From Symbiodinium microadriaticum (taxonomy: Eukaryota; Sar; Dinophyceae; Suessiales; Symbiodiniaceae), in NCBI GenBank assembly GCA_001939145.1, contig LSRX01000073.1:187120-251119 (forward strand): DNA of 64,000 nt, read 5' to 3'. Positions within the stretch are counted from its first letter, which is position 1. Each line of letters begins with the position of its first letter. Of this stretch, positions 20,470-30,009 are shown piece by piece. Below the pieces are notes generated by a model. The model saw nothing but the letters and a program-made list of their open reading frames with translations. It ran no database searches and was not told the origin of the DNA. Position numbers and translations under genes: made by a program.

Positions 20470-20605
20470 TTCAGGTTTATTGCTTCAGGGCTTGAGGGTT
20501 TAGGGCTTTGGGGTTTAGGACTTGGGGCTTAGGGCTGGAGGGTATAGGGTTTAGGATTTAGGGTTTAGATGGGTTTAGGGTCTAGGGCGTGAGGGTTTAG
20601 GATGT
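20470..20605 (+). repeat. TTTAGGG array
   Basis: Mixed TTTAGGG, TTTGGGG and TTTAGGA units. Confidence 0.9.
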
Positions 20606-20863
20606 TAATCTCATTTCAATCGTTGGCTTTTCGGTTCGGAGCGTGATATTAGCATTTGCCGTTATTGTGCTGTTGATTTCTGATTTTTGCTGCTGCTGCT
20701 TTCTTTTTTGTTTCGAACCTTAAATGGAGGGGCTGCACCTCGGAAGTGCATTTCGGGCACCTTCGAAATGATCGGTGACTGGTGCGGCTAATGACACCGA
20801 GGCAAAACGACTTCGACTGCAACTCAGATCTGCCACTGTCTGAGGCTCAGGCTTTAGGATTTC

Positions 20864-20944
20864 TTGTAGGGACCTCAATCATCAGAACAGGGGGACCCCC
20901 TCCCCCCGCCCCCAAGTATAGGTAATTATTGGGGCCCCCTATAT
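20864..20944. mobile_element. Degenerate family E MITE
   Basis: TGTAGGGACCTCAATCATCA and TAGGTAATTATTGGGGCCCC. Confidence 0.65.
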
Positions 20945-21063
20945 ATTCGCCTCGGCCCCGGCCGAAGCGGTCAGAGGTTCCTATTCGGATTCCCTCTATT
21001 CCCCACCTCTTAATCCCCTCCCCACTGACCCCCACCCGCAAAAGGGCCATCGTGGGGGGGGGG

Positions 21064-21251
21064 NNNNNNNNNNNNNNNNNNNNNNNNNNNNNNNNNNNNN
21101 NNNNNNNNNNNNNNNNNNNNNNNNNNNNNNNNNNNNNNNNNNNNNNNNNNNNNNNNNNNNNNNNNNNNNNNNNNNNNNNNNNNNNNNNNNNNNNNNNNNN
21201 NNNNNNNNNNNNNNNNNNNNNNNNNNNNNNNNNNNNNNNNNNNNNNNNNNN
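21064..21251. other. Assembly gap
   Basis: 188 n, entered through a poly-G run. Confidence 0.99.
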
Positions 21252-21417
21252 GTTTGTCTATGCACAAACCCTATCACTCTTCACCCCGCAGACGCTGCAC
21301 CCCGATATCCTGCGAAAGCAAAAGCCCCAGACCTGGCATCATGTCTTCCTCCCAACATACGGCCGGGCCGAGGCGGACGACGCGCAGCGTTTAAAATTAG
21401 GTGGTTTAGGGTCTTAC

Positions 21418-21528
21418 CGAGGCTTGCAGACTCCTACGCTTGCCGCGAGAGACTGTGTCCCTTGGACAGATGCTGCAATGCCAAGCCCCTGCCTCCATCT
21501 TCTGCAGATAGTCGTTCAGGCATCGTGC
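21418..21528 (-). CDS. Candidate exon with CxxC motif
   Basis: Both splice sites are close to consensus: acceptor CCTCCTCCCTGTCAG and donor CCTCG|GTAAGACC. The 37 codons start ARCLNDYLQKMEAGAWHCSI and continue CPRDTVSRGKRRSLQAS. The HCSIC pair of cysteines, next to a tryptophan and a basic tail, could be half of a zinc-binding site, but the other half is not visible. Phase 0-0, fits the exon at 21837-21927. Confidence 0.6.
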
Positions 21529-21539
21529 CTGACAGGGAG

Positions 21540-21602
21540 GAGGGTTTAGGGTTTAGGGTTTAAAGTTTAGGGTTTAAAGTTTGGGGTTTAGGGTTTAGGG
21601 CA
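21540..21602 (+). repeat. TTTAGGG array
   Basis: Eight units including TTTAAAG variants. Confidence 0.9.
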
Positions 21603-21836
21603 CTTCATTCACTTGCAGCCATTCCAAACTTCAGAGGAGCGATTTTGGTCTTTAGGTCTTTGGGGTTTGATGGGTTGAAGGCTTACATGCATGGGGCGTA
21701 AGGGCTAAGGGAGCCAGCTTGCTGCAGGTGCGGATTTTCCCTAAGACCTAAACCCCAACCAGAACTCTAGATTCTAACATGATTCTAAACTGATGCTAAA
21801 CCCAAAAGTTCTCGAAGCCCCTAAACCATCCTAAAC

Positions 21837-21927
21837 CGCAAAATGTTTTGGTTCTAGGCTTCCGTTTTCAAACTCCGGAGGCTGAGGCCATCCCCGAAAC
21901 CTGCGGCCCAAGGTCAGGGCCTCAAAA
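21837..21927 (-). CDS. Candidate exon, both sites strong
   Basis: Acceptor AGGCTTCTTCTCCTCAG with CCCTAAACCC just upstream; donor TTTGCG|GTTTAGG. Thirty codons start FEALTLGRRFRGWPQPPEFE and end NGSLEPKHFA, with one leading base and phase 0 at the donor, so it joins 21418-21528 in frame. Unknown family. Confidence 0.6.
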
Positions 21928-21949
21928 CTGAGGAGAAGAAGCCTGGGTT

Positions 21950-22022
21950 TAGGGTTTCATCGGGCGTAATCCTCATAACCCAAGGGGTTAAGGGTTTAGG
22001 GGTTTAGGGTTTAGGGTCCAGG
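21950..22022 (+). repeat. TTTAGGG array
   Basis: Two short clusters at 21950-21958 and 21988-22020, right of the exon island. Confidence 0.8.
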
Positions 22023-22039
22023 AGTTAAGCTGGGACACC

Positions 22040-22150
22040 AAAAGATAAGAATCCTAAAAGCTTCATGGAGACATGTTGGAGACTATGGATATGTAGTGGG
22101 CTATATGGAATGCAGGCGTCCTCAGGACATGGGGGGGCTTGTCCAGGCCA
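22040..22150 (-). CDS. Possible exon, uncertain ends
   Basis: After CCCCCATGTCCTGAG the minus strand reads DACIPYSPLHIHSLQHVSMK. Several GT donors are possible and none joins the next exon in phase. Confidence 0.3.
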
Positions 22151-22397
22151 CTGTTCAAGTTTACACATGGGATGGAGAAGCCCAAACCCGAAACCCTAAA
22201 CTACAACCAAACCCTAAGCCCGAAACCCTAGCCTACAACCAAGCCCTAAACCCTAACCTACGCCTGTACATTTGTTGTAAGTCCGTGTTGTTCTAAATTG
22301 TCTCGGGCCCGAAGGTGCGCCGGCTTATATCAGGCAATCTGGACTCCGGATAATGACATGGTTACCCGGTTACCCAGGGATTAGGGTTCACGGTTAC

Positions 22398-22432
22398 CGA
22401 CTGCTGTATGTCATGATGGGACAGAAACTCGA
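22398..22432 (-). CDS. Candidate short exon, strong sites
   Basis: The acceptor is textbook (CTAAC, then CGCACTCTTCTCTGG and ACATACAG) and the donor is CAGTCG|GTAACC. It codes EFLSHHDIQQS after two leading bases. The intron separating it from 22484-22523 would be 51 bases, GTACAG to ACACAG-type end, and the joined frame reads NYEIEFLSHHDIQQS. Confidence 0.57.
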
Positions 22433-22483
22433 CTGTATGTGCCAGAGAAGAGTGCGGAAATCAAAGTTAGGGGAGAACTGTAC

Positions 22484-22523
22484 TTTCGTAATTCGGGCGC
22501 GAGGAATCCGCAGGCACCGGAGC
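22484..22523 (-). CDS. Candidate exon upstream of a 51-base intron
   Basis: Acceptor GACCTTTTGAG, donor GAAA|GTACAG. Codes APVPADSSRPNYE plus one base, matching the phase of 22398-22432. Confidence 0.5.
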
Positions 22524-22563
22524 CTCAAAAGGTCCCAACGCAAGCAACTCACAACCAGAGTCG

Positions 22564-22634
22564 GGTTCCTTTTTCAGGGTTTAGGGTTTCGGGTTTAAAG
22601 CCATAAAAAGGAACTACTTAGGGGCCTATGGGTA
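22564..22634. mobile_element. Family C MITE with telomere-like insert
   Basis: The right arm AAAAAGGAACTACTTAGGGG is intact. The left arm is reduced to GGTTCCTTTTTC and is followed by GGGTTTAGGGTTTCGGG. Confidence 0.6.
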
Positions 22635-22805
22635 GACCATGACCGCCTACAAATCCTGACTGGGAAGCCTAGAGCCAGATTATGAGATTAGGGCTTAGGG
22701 CTAGAGTCACGTTGCAGGGGCGATAGCTCAACTTCCGCTCCAAATTCTACACCTACTAGTATACCTGGTGCGACTGACATTGATTTGAAAGATAGGCAAA
22801 ATCCC

Positions 22806-22906
22806 TGAGGGTCCAAGTACCTAATAATCATATACTCTTCTGACTACTAACCTACAAAACTACTATCCGCAACCCAAGTCCCTTATTGTTGGGTCCTTGG
22901 GACCCT
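22806..22906. mobile_element. Family F MITE, near full length
   Basis: GAGGGTCCAAGTACCTAATA to TGGGTCCTTGGGACCCTT. Confidence 0.8.
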
Positions 22907-23097
22907 TATAGGGATTCATCTTGATCACGAGTTACATCTCTCAACCCTAGCCAGCCTCATCCGACTGCTCTTCTCGCCCTTCCAGACTCATCAAACTCCT
23001 CAGCCCGAGTCCTACCTAAACCCCATAACCCTAAACTAAACCCTGATCCCGAGGAGACCTAGTTCCGGTAACCCCTAGGCTACACCCTACCCTTAGT

Positions 23098-23160
23098 GTC
23101 CATGTACCCGCATAGTATATACTTTGGCCTCAAAGTAGTCCCTATATAGGTGCTTACAGC
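23098..23160. mobile_element. Family G left half
   Basis: GTCCATGTACCCGCATAGTA, TATACTTTGGCCTCAAAGTA. Confidence 0.6.
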
Positions 23161-23464
23161 TGCCATCATGCTCCACTTCGCATCGCTCAGAGGCGAGCAA
23201 TGAGTAGCGAGTCCTCATATGTCGCTGTTGGACAGACGACGCAAGACGCCGCGTCCTTTACACTGTCGGTCTGCAGTCAATCCATAATTAAGTGGGGCTA
23301 TACAGGTGCAAAGCCCCTAGTGGCACAATTACACCTCCCGGTTCGGCGTTCGAACACCGCAGTTCCACAGCCCTGGAATCAACATCTGAAGCTTCACCCC
23401 TGTACCAACAGAGATGCCTCAACGTAACATTGCCCTGGAAACAGAGAAATCTCTAGCACCCCAA

Positions 23465-23560
23465 GTTTACCCTAAACCCTAAACCCATCATTCCCTAAAC
23501 AAAAAACCCCAAACCCTAAACCCATAATCCCCTAAACCCTTAAACCCCCAACCCTCCACA
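23465..23560 (-). repeat. CCCTAAA array
   Basis: About ten units, some CCCATAATCC variants. Confidence 0.85.
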
Positions 23561-23567
23561 TCCCTAA

Positions 23568-23680
23568 CCCAAAGGGTCCATGCACCGAGAGGTTATATAC
23601 TTTGGCCTTACTTAAAGTAGTCCCTATTTGGGCACTTCGGGGCCGAAGTACCTACTATTCGGGTACACGGTAGGCCCCAA
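23568..23680. mobile_element. Family G MITE
   Basis: AAGGGTCCATGCACC at the left, CTATTCGGGTACACGG at the right. Confidence 0.65.
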
Positions 23681-23739
23681 ACCCTAAACCCTTAAACCCC
23701 TCAACCCTCGACTTCCCTAAAAAATAAAGACCAGAGTAA

Positions 23740-23815
23740 ACCCTAAAGCCAAGGCTCCGGATCGAATACTCCGACAGGCTGGTCGCAGACACAACCTCGC
23801 CATGCGCGCGAGGCT
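23740..23815 (-). CDS. Possible exon, frame undecided
   Basis: An island between CCCTAAA (left) and TTTAGGG (right). Minus-strand frames are all open (e.g. HGEVVSATSLSEYSIRSLG), acceptor GATGCTGGAAG, and a GC-type donor before TTTAGGG. Too ambiguous to choose. Confidence 0.25.
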
Positions 23816-23829
23816 TCCAGCATCACACT

Positions 23830-23962
23830 TGAGGGTTTAGGGTTCAGGGTTTAAGGTTTAGGGGTTTAGGGTTTAGGGTTTAAGGTTTAGGGGTTTAGGG
23901 TTTAAGGTTTAGGGGTTTAGGGTTTAGGGGTCCAGGGTTTGGGGGTTTGGCGTTCAGGGTGT
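23830..23962 (+). repeat. TTTAGGG array
   Basis: Around fifteen units with period-doubling of TTTAGGGTTTAAGG. Confidence 0.92.
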
Positions 23963-24187
23963 TTACACGAGGGTAACCTATAAGCCTCCCATCGAAGCCT
24001 TTTGGAACCTGAGATGGGGCGTCCGTCAGCAATTGCAGCATGACCTCTGATCCGGAAGCAGGCATTTGAGATGCAGGTCCTGAATATTGACCCTAAACCG
24101 TGGGTGCCGGGCTGTATGAATCACACTTCTTAAGGATCACCGCCTCGTTTACAGAGGTAACTGTCAAAGACCCAAAAAATGGTCGCT

Positions 24188-24268
24188 AAAACCTAAACCC
24201 TAAACCCGCCTAAAGTGAAACCCTAAACCCCTAAACCCTTAACCCTAAACCCCTAAACCCTAAACCCT
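24188..24268 (-). repeat. CCCTAAA array
   Basis: Its last unit overlaps the donor of the exon at 24266-24350. Confidence 0.92.
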
Positions 24269-24350
24269 TTTCCATTCCCAGGAGCCACATCTTCACCACT
24301 GGAGCCTCGATAGGTGCAGCAGAAGGTTTCCGAGTAGCCATCAATGACCT
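24266..24350 (-). CDS. Candidate exon with telomere-repeat donor
   Basis: Acceptor CTCCAAAAACCCAG; donor AAAAGG|GTTTAGGG. The 27 codons start VIDGYSETFCCTYRGSSGED and end VAPGNGK, with two spare bases at each end. The leading phase matches the donor of 25129-25161. Function unknown; paired cysteines FCCTY are notable. Confidence 0.6.
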
Positions 24351-24369
24351 CTGGGTTTTTGGAGGCTTG

Positions 24370-24485
24370 GGTTTTCGGGGTTTAGGGGTTTAGGGGTTTA
24401 GTGCCTAGGGTTTAGGGGTTTAGGGTTTAGGGTTTAGGGGCTTAGGGTTTAGGGTGTGAGGGTTTAAGGCTTTCGGGGTTTACCC
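24370..24485 (+). repeat. TTTAGGG array
   Basis: Fourteen or more units, G-strand, right of the exon. Confidence 0.92.
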
Positions 24486-24852
24486 TGAAATGTCATAACC
24501 CCCGCTCTCCCGCTTGTAATTAGAAGACAAACCCAAGAATCAACACCTTGTTGTGATGCTGCACACAAGCATTGAATTAAGGAGCCGACTGGATCTAGAC
24601 TCCAGGGTTTAGGGGTTTAGGATTTGTGGCGGTCACTGTAGCTAAACCCCAAACCCGAAACCCCTAAACCCTGAACCCTAAAAAAGTGCCACTCAAGTTC
24701 GCGAGCAAGGGGTTTAGGGTTTAGGGTTACAGGAGATCGGCTGAGGGTTTAGGGGTTTAGGGACCACAAAATGAGTATAGCAGCGACATTTCGGATCTCT
24801 CGGCTCCAGCTCAGGCTTTACTGTTCCATTGTCAACTGCCGGACTTGTCCCT

Positions 24853-24936
24853 AATGGTCCATGTATCCATATGAGTATACTTTGACCCTGAAGCACTTTA
24901 AGGCCTAAGTATCTCTATTTGGGTACATGGACCCTT
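24853..24936. mobile_element. Family G MITE with TA flanks
   Basis: TA|ATGGTCCATGTATCC and GGGTACATGGACCCT|TA. Confidence 0.8.
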
Positions 24937-25128
24937 AGGGTGCAGTCTATAGCAGGGTTTAGGATTGTGAATTACTAGACTTGCGGGCGACACGAAGACA
25001 CACTGCCTAACGTGCTTGACCTCTCCATGCTAAGAGGAAGTTACACTCGAATCCTAAAGGCCACGAAACCCTCGCACCCGAATACACGGAACTCCAGTTC
25101 CCGAGAACAGACAACTGAATCCCAGTAC

Positions 25129-25161
25129 CTTCAACCCCAAGTATAGATCTGTCATATATCC
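25129..25161 (-). CDS. Candidate short exon, strong sites
   Basis: Acceptor TTTACGGTTTGTTCCTAG, donor TTGAAG|GTACTG. Codes GIYDRSILGVE within a phase-1 frame that joins both neighbours (25218-25251 and 24266-24350). The intron before it is 56 bases. Confidence 0.55.
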
Positions 25162-25217
25162 CTAGGAACAAACCGTAAAAGGAAACCGCCAAGGAACCGG
25201 CGACCGCCAACAAATAC

Positions 25218-25251
25218 CCTTCAAGCAAGGCACCAGCTGCCCTCCGAGGAT
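25218..25251 (-). CDS. Candidate short exon, strong acceptor
   Basis: Acceptor TTCTCCTCTTCTCTCTGC then AAAAG; donor TGAAGG|GTATTT. Codes ILGGQLVPCLK plus one base. Reading through the intron is also open for a while, so retention is possible. Confidence 0.48.
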
Positions 25252-25427
25252 CTTTTGCAGAGAGAAGAGGAGAAGCTGTCCGCCTCTTCTGGGTCTCAGG
25301 GTTTCGGGCTGGGGCTTATTATATGGGGTATTGGGCTCTCTGATAAGCCACATGCGCAGGCAGAGGGCGTTGTAGGGCTCATCAAAGAGGTCATCCGAAA
25401 GAACCTACCTGCTTAACAATCAATCTC

Positions 25428-25475
25428 TCTCTATATATAGATATGTATGTATGTATGTATATATATATATATATA
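25428..25475. repeat. (AT)/(ATGT) microsatellite
   Basis: Lies between two AAGGTAGGTT/AACCTACC inverted arms (25395 and 25513), so it seems to sit in the loop of a palindromic element. Confidence 0.85.
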
Positions 25476-25675
25476 ACTTAATTTATAAGGAAGTCACAAC
25501 AAGGAACGCTAAAAAGGTAGGTTACCGGGGTTCAGGCACACCGTTGCGAAGTCCAGGTCCTCTCGCTTTGTTTTGGCCGTGGGATTCCAAAAGAAGAAAA
25601 GTCAGCAGCTCCCAGGCCTCGGCACATCAAAGTCTAAGGTTTACCCATGGCCCAAAATTAAAAGACCCACGTGAT

Positions 25676-25734
25676 TAAGGAACTATATCATAGATACCAA
25701 AATAAGGAACCCGAAAACACTGTAGGTCTTTTCG
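25676..25734. mobile_element. Family O short repeat
   Basis: TAAGGAACTATATCATAG, AATAAGGAACCCGAAAACA, then GTAGGTCTTTTCGGC. A third, shorter copy is near 25904-25972. Confidence 0.55.
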
Positions 25735-26079
25735 GCTGTAGGGTTTAGGGCTTCAGGTTTACGGATTGGCCTGAATAACTGGAGCCGGGCTTTGGTGTGT
25801 AGATTGCAAAATCGTCTTGTGAAGGAGTTTGAATGCACTAAGGACCGGAGGCTGTAAACATTCAAGCTTCTTTTAGGCGTTAAGCCCTACCTTAGGCGCA
25901 AATAACCTACATTTTTGACGGATGCATATAAGAAATCGAAATAAGGAACCCAACAAAGGTAGGTTCTTTAGGGTCCAGGTACTGCCCTGAGCCCGCAGCC
26001 CTAACGAATCCCAAAGCTGAATGCGAGGCTCTGGAGACCTCAGCCATGAGAGCCGGACCCCCGAAGTTCGACAGGTTCA

Positions 26080-26155
26080 GGGTTTAGAGGGTTTAGGGCT
26101 TAGGGTGTAGGGTTTAGGGTGCTGGGGTTTAGGGTTTAGGGTTTGGGGTTTCGGG
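26080..26155 (+). repeat. TTTAGGG array
   Basis: Seven variant units. Confidence 0.85.
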
Positions 26156-26161
26156 TTTGCT

Positions 26162-26234
26162 GAAGATCGCTGCCTGTGCCGGCGGCGCTGTCGAAGAGAG
26201 CTCCAAGTAGCTGCATGTTTTCTGCCACGGTATC
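26162..26234 (-). CDS. Candidate exon, donor unclear
   Basis: A very good acceptor, CCTAAACCCTTTCTTTCAG, is made of telomere-like C-strand sequence plus pyrimidines. The frame reads DTVAENMQLLGALFDSAAGT and then GSDLQQT. No GT follows closely; a GC donor after GGCACAG is possible. Confidence 0.42.
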
Positions 26235-26695
26235 CTGAAAGAAAGGGTTTAGGGTTTAGGGCCGTAAGGGCTGGGGCGTTGGGGTCCACATGGGTGGGTT
26301 TTCGGGTGGAAGCTCCACGAAGCGGGTTTAGGGCTTAGAGGGTCTTAACATGAGCCTTGAGCACATGTCAGATGCATAGCAGAACTGCTGCCTGAGGCCG
26401 CTGCAACGGAACGCATTCTGCAAAACGTATTATGGGCTTGCTGGCTCTAGTCTACGACGACTCCTATGGCCCCAAACCCTAAACACCAAGTCCTATACAC
26501 GCCTAAACCTTTAAAGCTGAAGCCCTGATCCCGTAAGCAGCCCTCGCACAAGACTCAAAGGATACCTGCAGACCTTATAGTAACCCGTCAAAAAGCCCTA
26601 AGCCCCTTGGAGCCACCCTAGCAGGAACCCTAAACCCCGTATAGCAACCTTTCGATCAACCTTAAGAGAACCCTGCATCTCTCTAAACCCTGAAC

Positions 26696-26910
26696 CTTTG
26701 GGTCCAAGTAATGTAGAGGCCTTGAGAATTAGAATACGGTTTTGGGCCTCTTTATAGTATGTGTAACTATAATAAGGAGCGCCAAGGAATAACAGTGGGG
26801 TAATTATTTAGGCTTCTATATTACCTAATAGCCATATACTCTACAGTAACCTAGATACTTATCCGTCACAACAGCACCTTACTACTGGATCCTTTGGACT
26901 TTTGGGGTAA
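26696..26910. mobile_element. Family F MITE split by a family E insertion
   Basis: Left part GGGTCCAAGTA, right part CCTAATAGCCATATACTC to TTTGGACTTTTGG. The two halves realign to family F once 26711-26821 and one TA are removed. Confidence 0.85.
26711..26821. mobile_element. Family E MITE nested in F, TA duplication
   Basis: ATGTAGAGGCCTTGAGAATTA at the left, inverted at the right as TAATTATTTAGGCTTCTATAT (20-base arms), flanked by TA at 26709-26710 and 26822-26823. Confidence 0.9.
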
Positions 26911-26924
26911 GCCTTAAACCCTAC

Positions 26925-26985
26925 ACCCTACCCTGAACCCTAAACCCCTAAACCCCTAAACCCTAAACCTCTCAACCCTAAGCGG
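26925..26985 (-). repeat. CCCTAAA array
   Basis: Left bracket of the exon 27009-27090. Confidence 0.9.
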
Positions 26986-27008
26986 AACCCTCAAAGGAAC
27001 GGAAGGAC

Positions 27009-27090
27009 CTTGCTCCTTGAGTTGAGCCACGAAAGCGGCCACTCGACCAGGCCTTTGCGAAAGGGATCTCAGCAGCAAAACGAACTGCTC
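27009..27090 (-). CDS. Candidate exon, protein-like, unknown
   Basis: Upstream on the minus strand CCCTAAACCCTAACACC and CTAACGCTGGCTTCTGAG give branch-like and acceptor sequence; the donor is GCAAG|GTCCTT. The 27 codons start EQFVLLLRSLSQRPGRVAAF and end VAQLKEQ, alternating hydrophobic and basic residues as in a helix. Phase 0 in, one base over. Function unknown. Confidence 0.55.
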
Positions 27091-27109
27091 CTCAGAAGCC
27101 AGCGTTAGG

Positions 27110-27325
27110 TGTTAGGGTTTAGGGTTCAGGCGTTAGGGTTCAGGGTTTAGGCTGGTTTTGGGGTTCCTAGACTGATAATCTAGCGGGGTTCCAGGTTCGC
27201 ACACTCGTGTGGTGAGTTTGTGGTTTTATGTGAGCTTCGTGAGGCTTCGGGTCCAACGGATTAGGGTTTAGGGTTTAGGGCTGTAGGGCCTTAGGGTTTT
27301 AGGGTTTAGGGTTTAGGATTGTCAC
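27110..27325 (+). repeat. Two TTTAGGG arrays with spacer
   Basis: Units at 27110-27150 and 27255-27325. Confidence 0.85.
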
Positions 27326-27616
27326 GAGCTGTCAACAGCGTCGAGTCCTGCTTCTTCCAAGTCTAACCCACTAGCACCACCAACACCACTGCCACCACCA
27401 AGGCCATCACGACCATCAACAGCAAGATAGGTAAGGTAGCGGAGTTGTAGCACCCGTCTTCGTCTTCCACGCTGCTGCTGATGTTGCAACCCACCCGGGA
27501 AAAGATCACATTCAACAGGACAGAAACAGGACAAACGTCCTGAACCATCCTGAACCCTAAACCCCTGAATCCGTAAACGGCTACACCCATAAACCCTAGA
27601 CCTCTGCAAGCCTGCA

Positions 27617-27709
27617 CCCAAAAGGCCCCTAAGTAGTTCCTTTTTGGGACTACCTTTTAGGATTGAAAATATAAACCGCAAAAAGGAACTACTTAGGGGC
27701 CTATGGGCA
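27617..27709. mobile_element. Family C palindromic MITE
   Basis: AAGGCCCCTAAGTAGTTCC to GGAACTACTTAGGGGCCTAT. Confidence 0.88.
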
Positions 27710-27900
27710 ACCCCCAATTTTCCAGATTGCCGAGGCACGGAAGCAGCCTCGGAGACTGGTGGCCGGTCCAAGGCCAGGAATCCGTGCAGAACCTTTGCAG
27801 AGAGTGAAGGCTGTCTTGGGCTTTAGGGTTTAGGGCTTCGGGTGTAGGTTTAGGGCTTAGGGTTTAGGGCTGGGGGCTTTGTGATCTGTCTTGGGCTTTA

Positions 27901-27985
27901 CCCTAACCCCCCGCGTACCTAGTATATGAGGTACTAGAGCCCCTAGGGCCCTATATAGTATGTACCTGGAGGGTTAGGGTTAGGG
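27901..27985. mobile_element. Family I near-perfect palindrome with TTAGGG ends
   Basis: CCCTAACCCCCCGCGTACCT at one end, AGGTAC-type arm TGTACCTGGAGGGTTAGGG at the other, centre CTAGAGCCCCTAGGGCCC. Confidence 0.88.
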
Positions 27986-28171
27986 CTTAGAGTTTGCCTT
28001 GAAGGTTTAGGGTTGATGGAGCTTTGTGGTAGGATGCGGTTTTTGGGGTTTAAGGTTTGCGGATCTAGGGCAACAGATTTACAAACTTTGAAAACCCTAG
28101 CACATCTTAGCAACCAAACCTGAATCTCGGTTTCACAACTCTCTGCCCAAACCGCTTCTAGGCTCCCCAGT

Positions 28172-28246
28172 AACCCCTTAATAATAAGGGTACCCCTTTT
28201 CTTAATGGGGACCCCAAACCTAAAAAGGGCAAAAGGGTACTACTGT
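28172..28246. mobile_element. Family M palindromic MITE
   Basis: TAATAAGGGTACCCCTTTTC and its partner AAAAGGGCAAAAGGGTACTA. Second copy at 57738. Confidence 0.65.
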
Positions 28247-28416
28247 GGCACCTTAGCTTGTAGGCTTCTGAGAGACCTATAGAGGCCCGAAGGGCTTGGA
28301 GGACCAAGGATTCGCTGCTTGCGGGGGGTCGAGGGACTTTGGGATTCGTGCTTCGTGTTTCTTACATGGGCTTAGGGGTCTGGGACAAGGGTGTTGTGCT
28401 TGATTCTTACGGGGTT

Positions 28417-28543
28417 TACTTGGAGGCCCAGGGGACTTAGTAAGTCGGTTGTAAGTACGGTTATAATTTGGGTAACTCCATTTAGGGTCATTATTATAGC
28501 TCTACATATCACATACTTACTAAGTCCCCTGGACCCCTAAGTA
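28417..28543. mobile_element. Family A palindromic MITE
   Basis: TACTTGGAGGCCCAGGGGAC, inverted at the right as TAAGTCCCCTGGACCCCTAA. Confidence 0.88.
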
Positions 28544-28639
28544 GGGTACGGGGATCCGGGATTAAGGCTACTGAAAGGGAGCCTGCAGGACGAGCTGCAT
28601 TGGATCAGAGTATAGCTTTCAGGGTTTACCGCAGAGGGT

Positions 28640-28755
28640 CTGGAGGTTAAGGTTTGGGGTTTAGGGTTTGGGGTTTTAAGGTTGTAGGGTTTAGGGTTGA
28701 GGGCTTTTAGGGTTTAGGGGCTAGGGTTGATTTAGGGTTTGGGGCTTTCGGGCTC
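28640..28755 (+). repeat. TTTAGGG array
   Basis: Ten variant units. Confidence 0.88.
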
Positions 28756-28842
28756 AGGGTCTCCATGTCCACCTCACGTCTTGCAGGCTCAGGCGACTCA
28801 GGAGAAGTGCAGTCGTGATCTCAAGACAGCTAGATACTGCTA

Positions 28843-28957
28843 ACGTAAGGGCCTTAATAATTAGAAAAGGGCTTCGGGGGGATATTATACTATACGCATG
28901 ACAAGACCCCCCCCCCAAACACAAAAAATAGTCTTGGTAATTATTTAGGCCCGTATA
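28843..28957. mobile_element. Family E MITE
   Basis: ACGTAAGGGCCTTAATAATTA after TA; right arm GGTAATTATTTAGGCCC. Confidence 0.8.
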
Positions 28958-29255
28958 TAACTCTAGCTTGAAAGCGGCCGAACCACAATTCCCAGAGGCG
29001 CTCGGCTCAGGCATGAGTTCCTAAATCCCTAAACCCCTAGACACTAAAGCCTAAACCCTAATCCCTAAACCCCTAACCCCTATCCAGAAAAAATCATGCA
29101 TCAGGAACCCGAAGACCTCAAGCGCTCGAAATCCGAGGGACCGCACTGTCAGTACGTCAGCCTCACAACCACAGAAGAAATCGCATGTACAGCAAAAGAA
29201 AGAACAAACCAAAACAGCACAAACCAAACAATATTCGGTGTAAATGGTCTTTCTC

Positions 29256-29284
29256 TTGCTTGCTTGCTTGCTTGCTTGCTTGCT
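29256..29284. repeat. (GCTT)n microsatellite
   Basis: Seven tandem TGCT/GCTT units. Confidence 0.95.
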
Positions 29285-29812
29285 GGGGGTTTGGGGCAAT
29301 GCCCCCGGCCCGTAGGCCAACCCCTCAAAGGTTCGCGCTTGTACGTCTGAGCTACCCCGTATTGGGGAAGGAAATCTGTTCCCCCCAGTGTGCCTTTGTA
29401 AGCCCGTCCCCCAGAAAACACCCCTGCTAAAACCATGACCAAAGTAAACCGGTTGAGGCACCACTGAGGTCATCCAGCGCTTCCTTTTGGGACACTATCG
29501 GGAGCTCCACTCCCTTTCCTGACTGAGGCCCAGCGCCGATTAAGCTGCAGACAACACATCAAGACTAAACACAGAAAGTGAGTAAGCACTTAGTTCTCCC
29601 GCCGGTCCTCGCTTGCTGACAGCACTCTACCGGATTAACCCCACCTAGCTGCCTCCCCACCTGACACCGAACAGAACCTTCACGGCAGCACTACCTGATA
29701 CCTTCCCACCCCCCAAGCCTCTACTCTCGTGGGACTTTTACGTATTCCGTGTTGTTGACTCAGTCGGCAGAGGGCCCCTAACCAAAGGAAGCAGTAAAAC
29801 AACAGCAAAGTC

Positions 29813-29844
29813 TTTCTCTCTCTCTCTCTCTCTCTCGCTCGCTC
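29813..29844. repeat. (TC)n microsatellite
   Basis: CT repeats ending in GCTCGCTC. Confidence 0.95.
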
Positions 29845-30009
29845 TTCATAGACATGAACACATAAAAAACACATAAATTCACCTGTTTGCTTAGAAGGTC
29901 AGATGTGCTCGGCCGAGCAGCACCGGCGCAGTGTCTGAGCTCCTCAAGCAAGGCTTGCCCCAAGACCTTGCGGAGCTTGTGATGCGGGCTTTAAGGCTTG
30001 GGATGGGGT

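Noticed and set aside
20929..21549. 206-codon plus-strand frame
   Set aside because: Runs through the N-gap; only the part after the gap is sequence, and there the minus-strand exon with good splice sites is preferred.
27340..27540. 149-codon minus-strand frame
   Set aside because: Crosses a family C element and an ACC-rich low-complexity stretch; no coherent protein signal.
29051..29473. 140-codon minus-strand frame and its 97-codon overlap
   Set aside because: Includes a SKQASKQA run from the GCTT microsatellite and no recognisable domain or splice signals.
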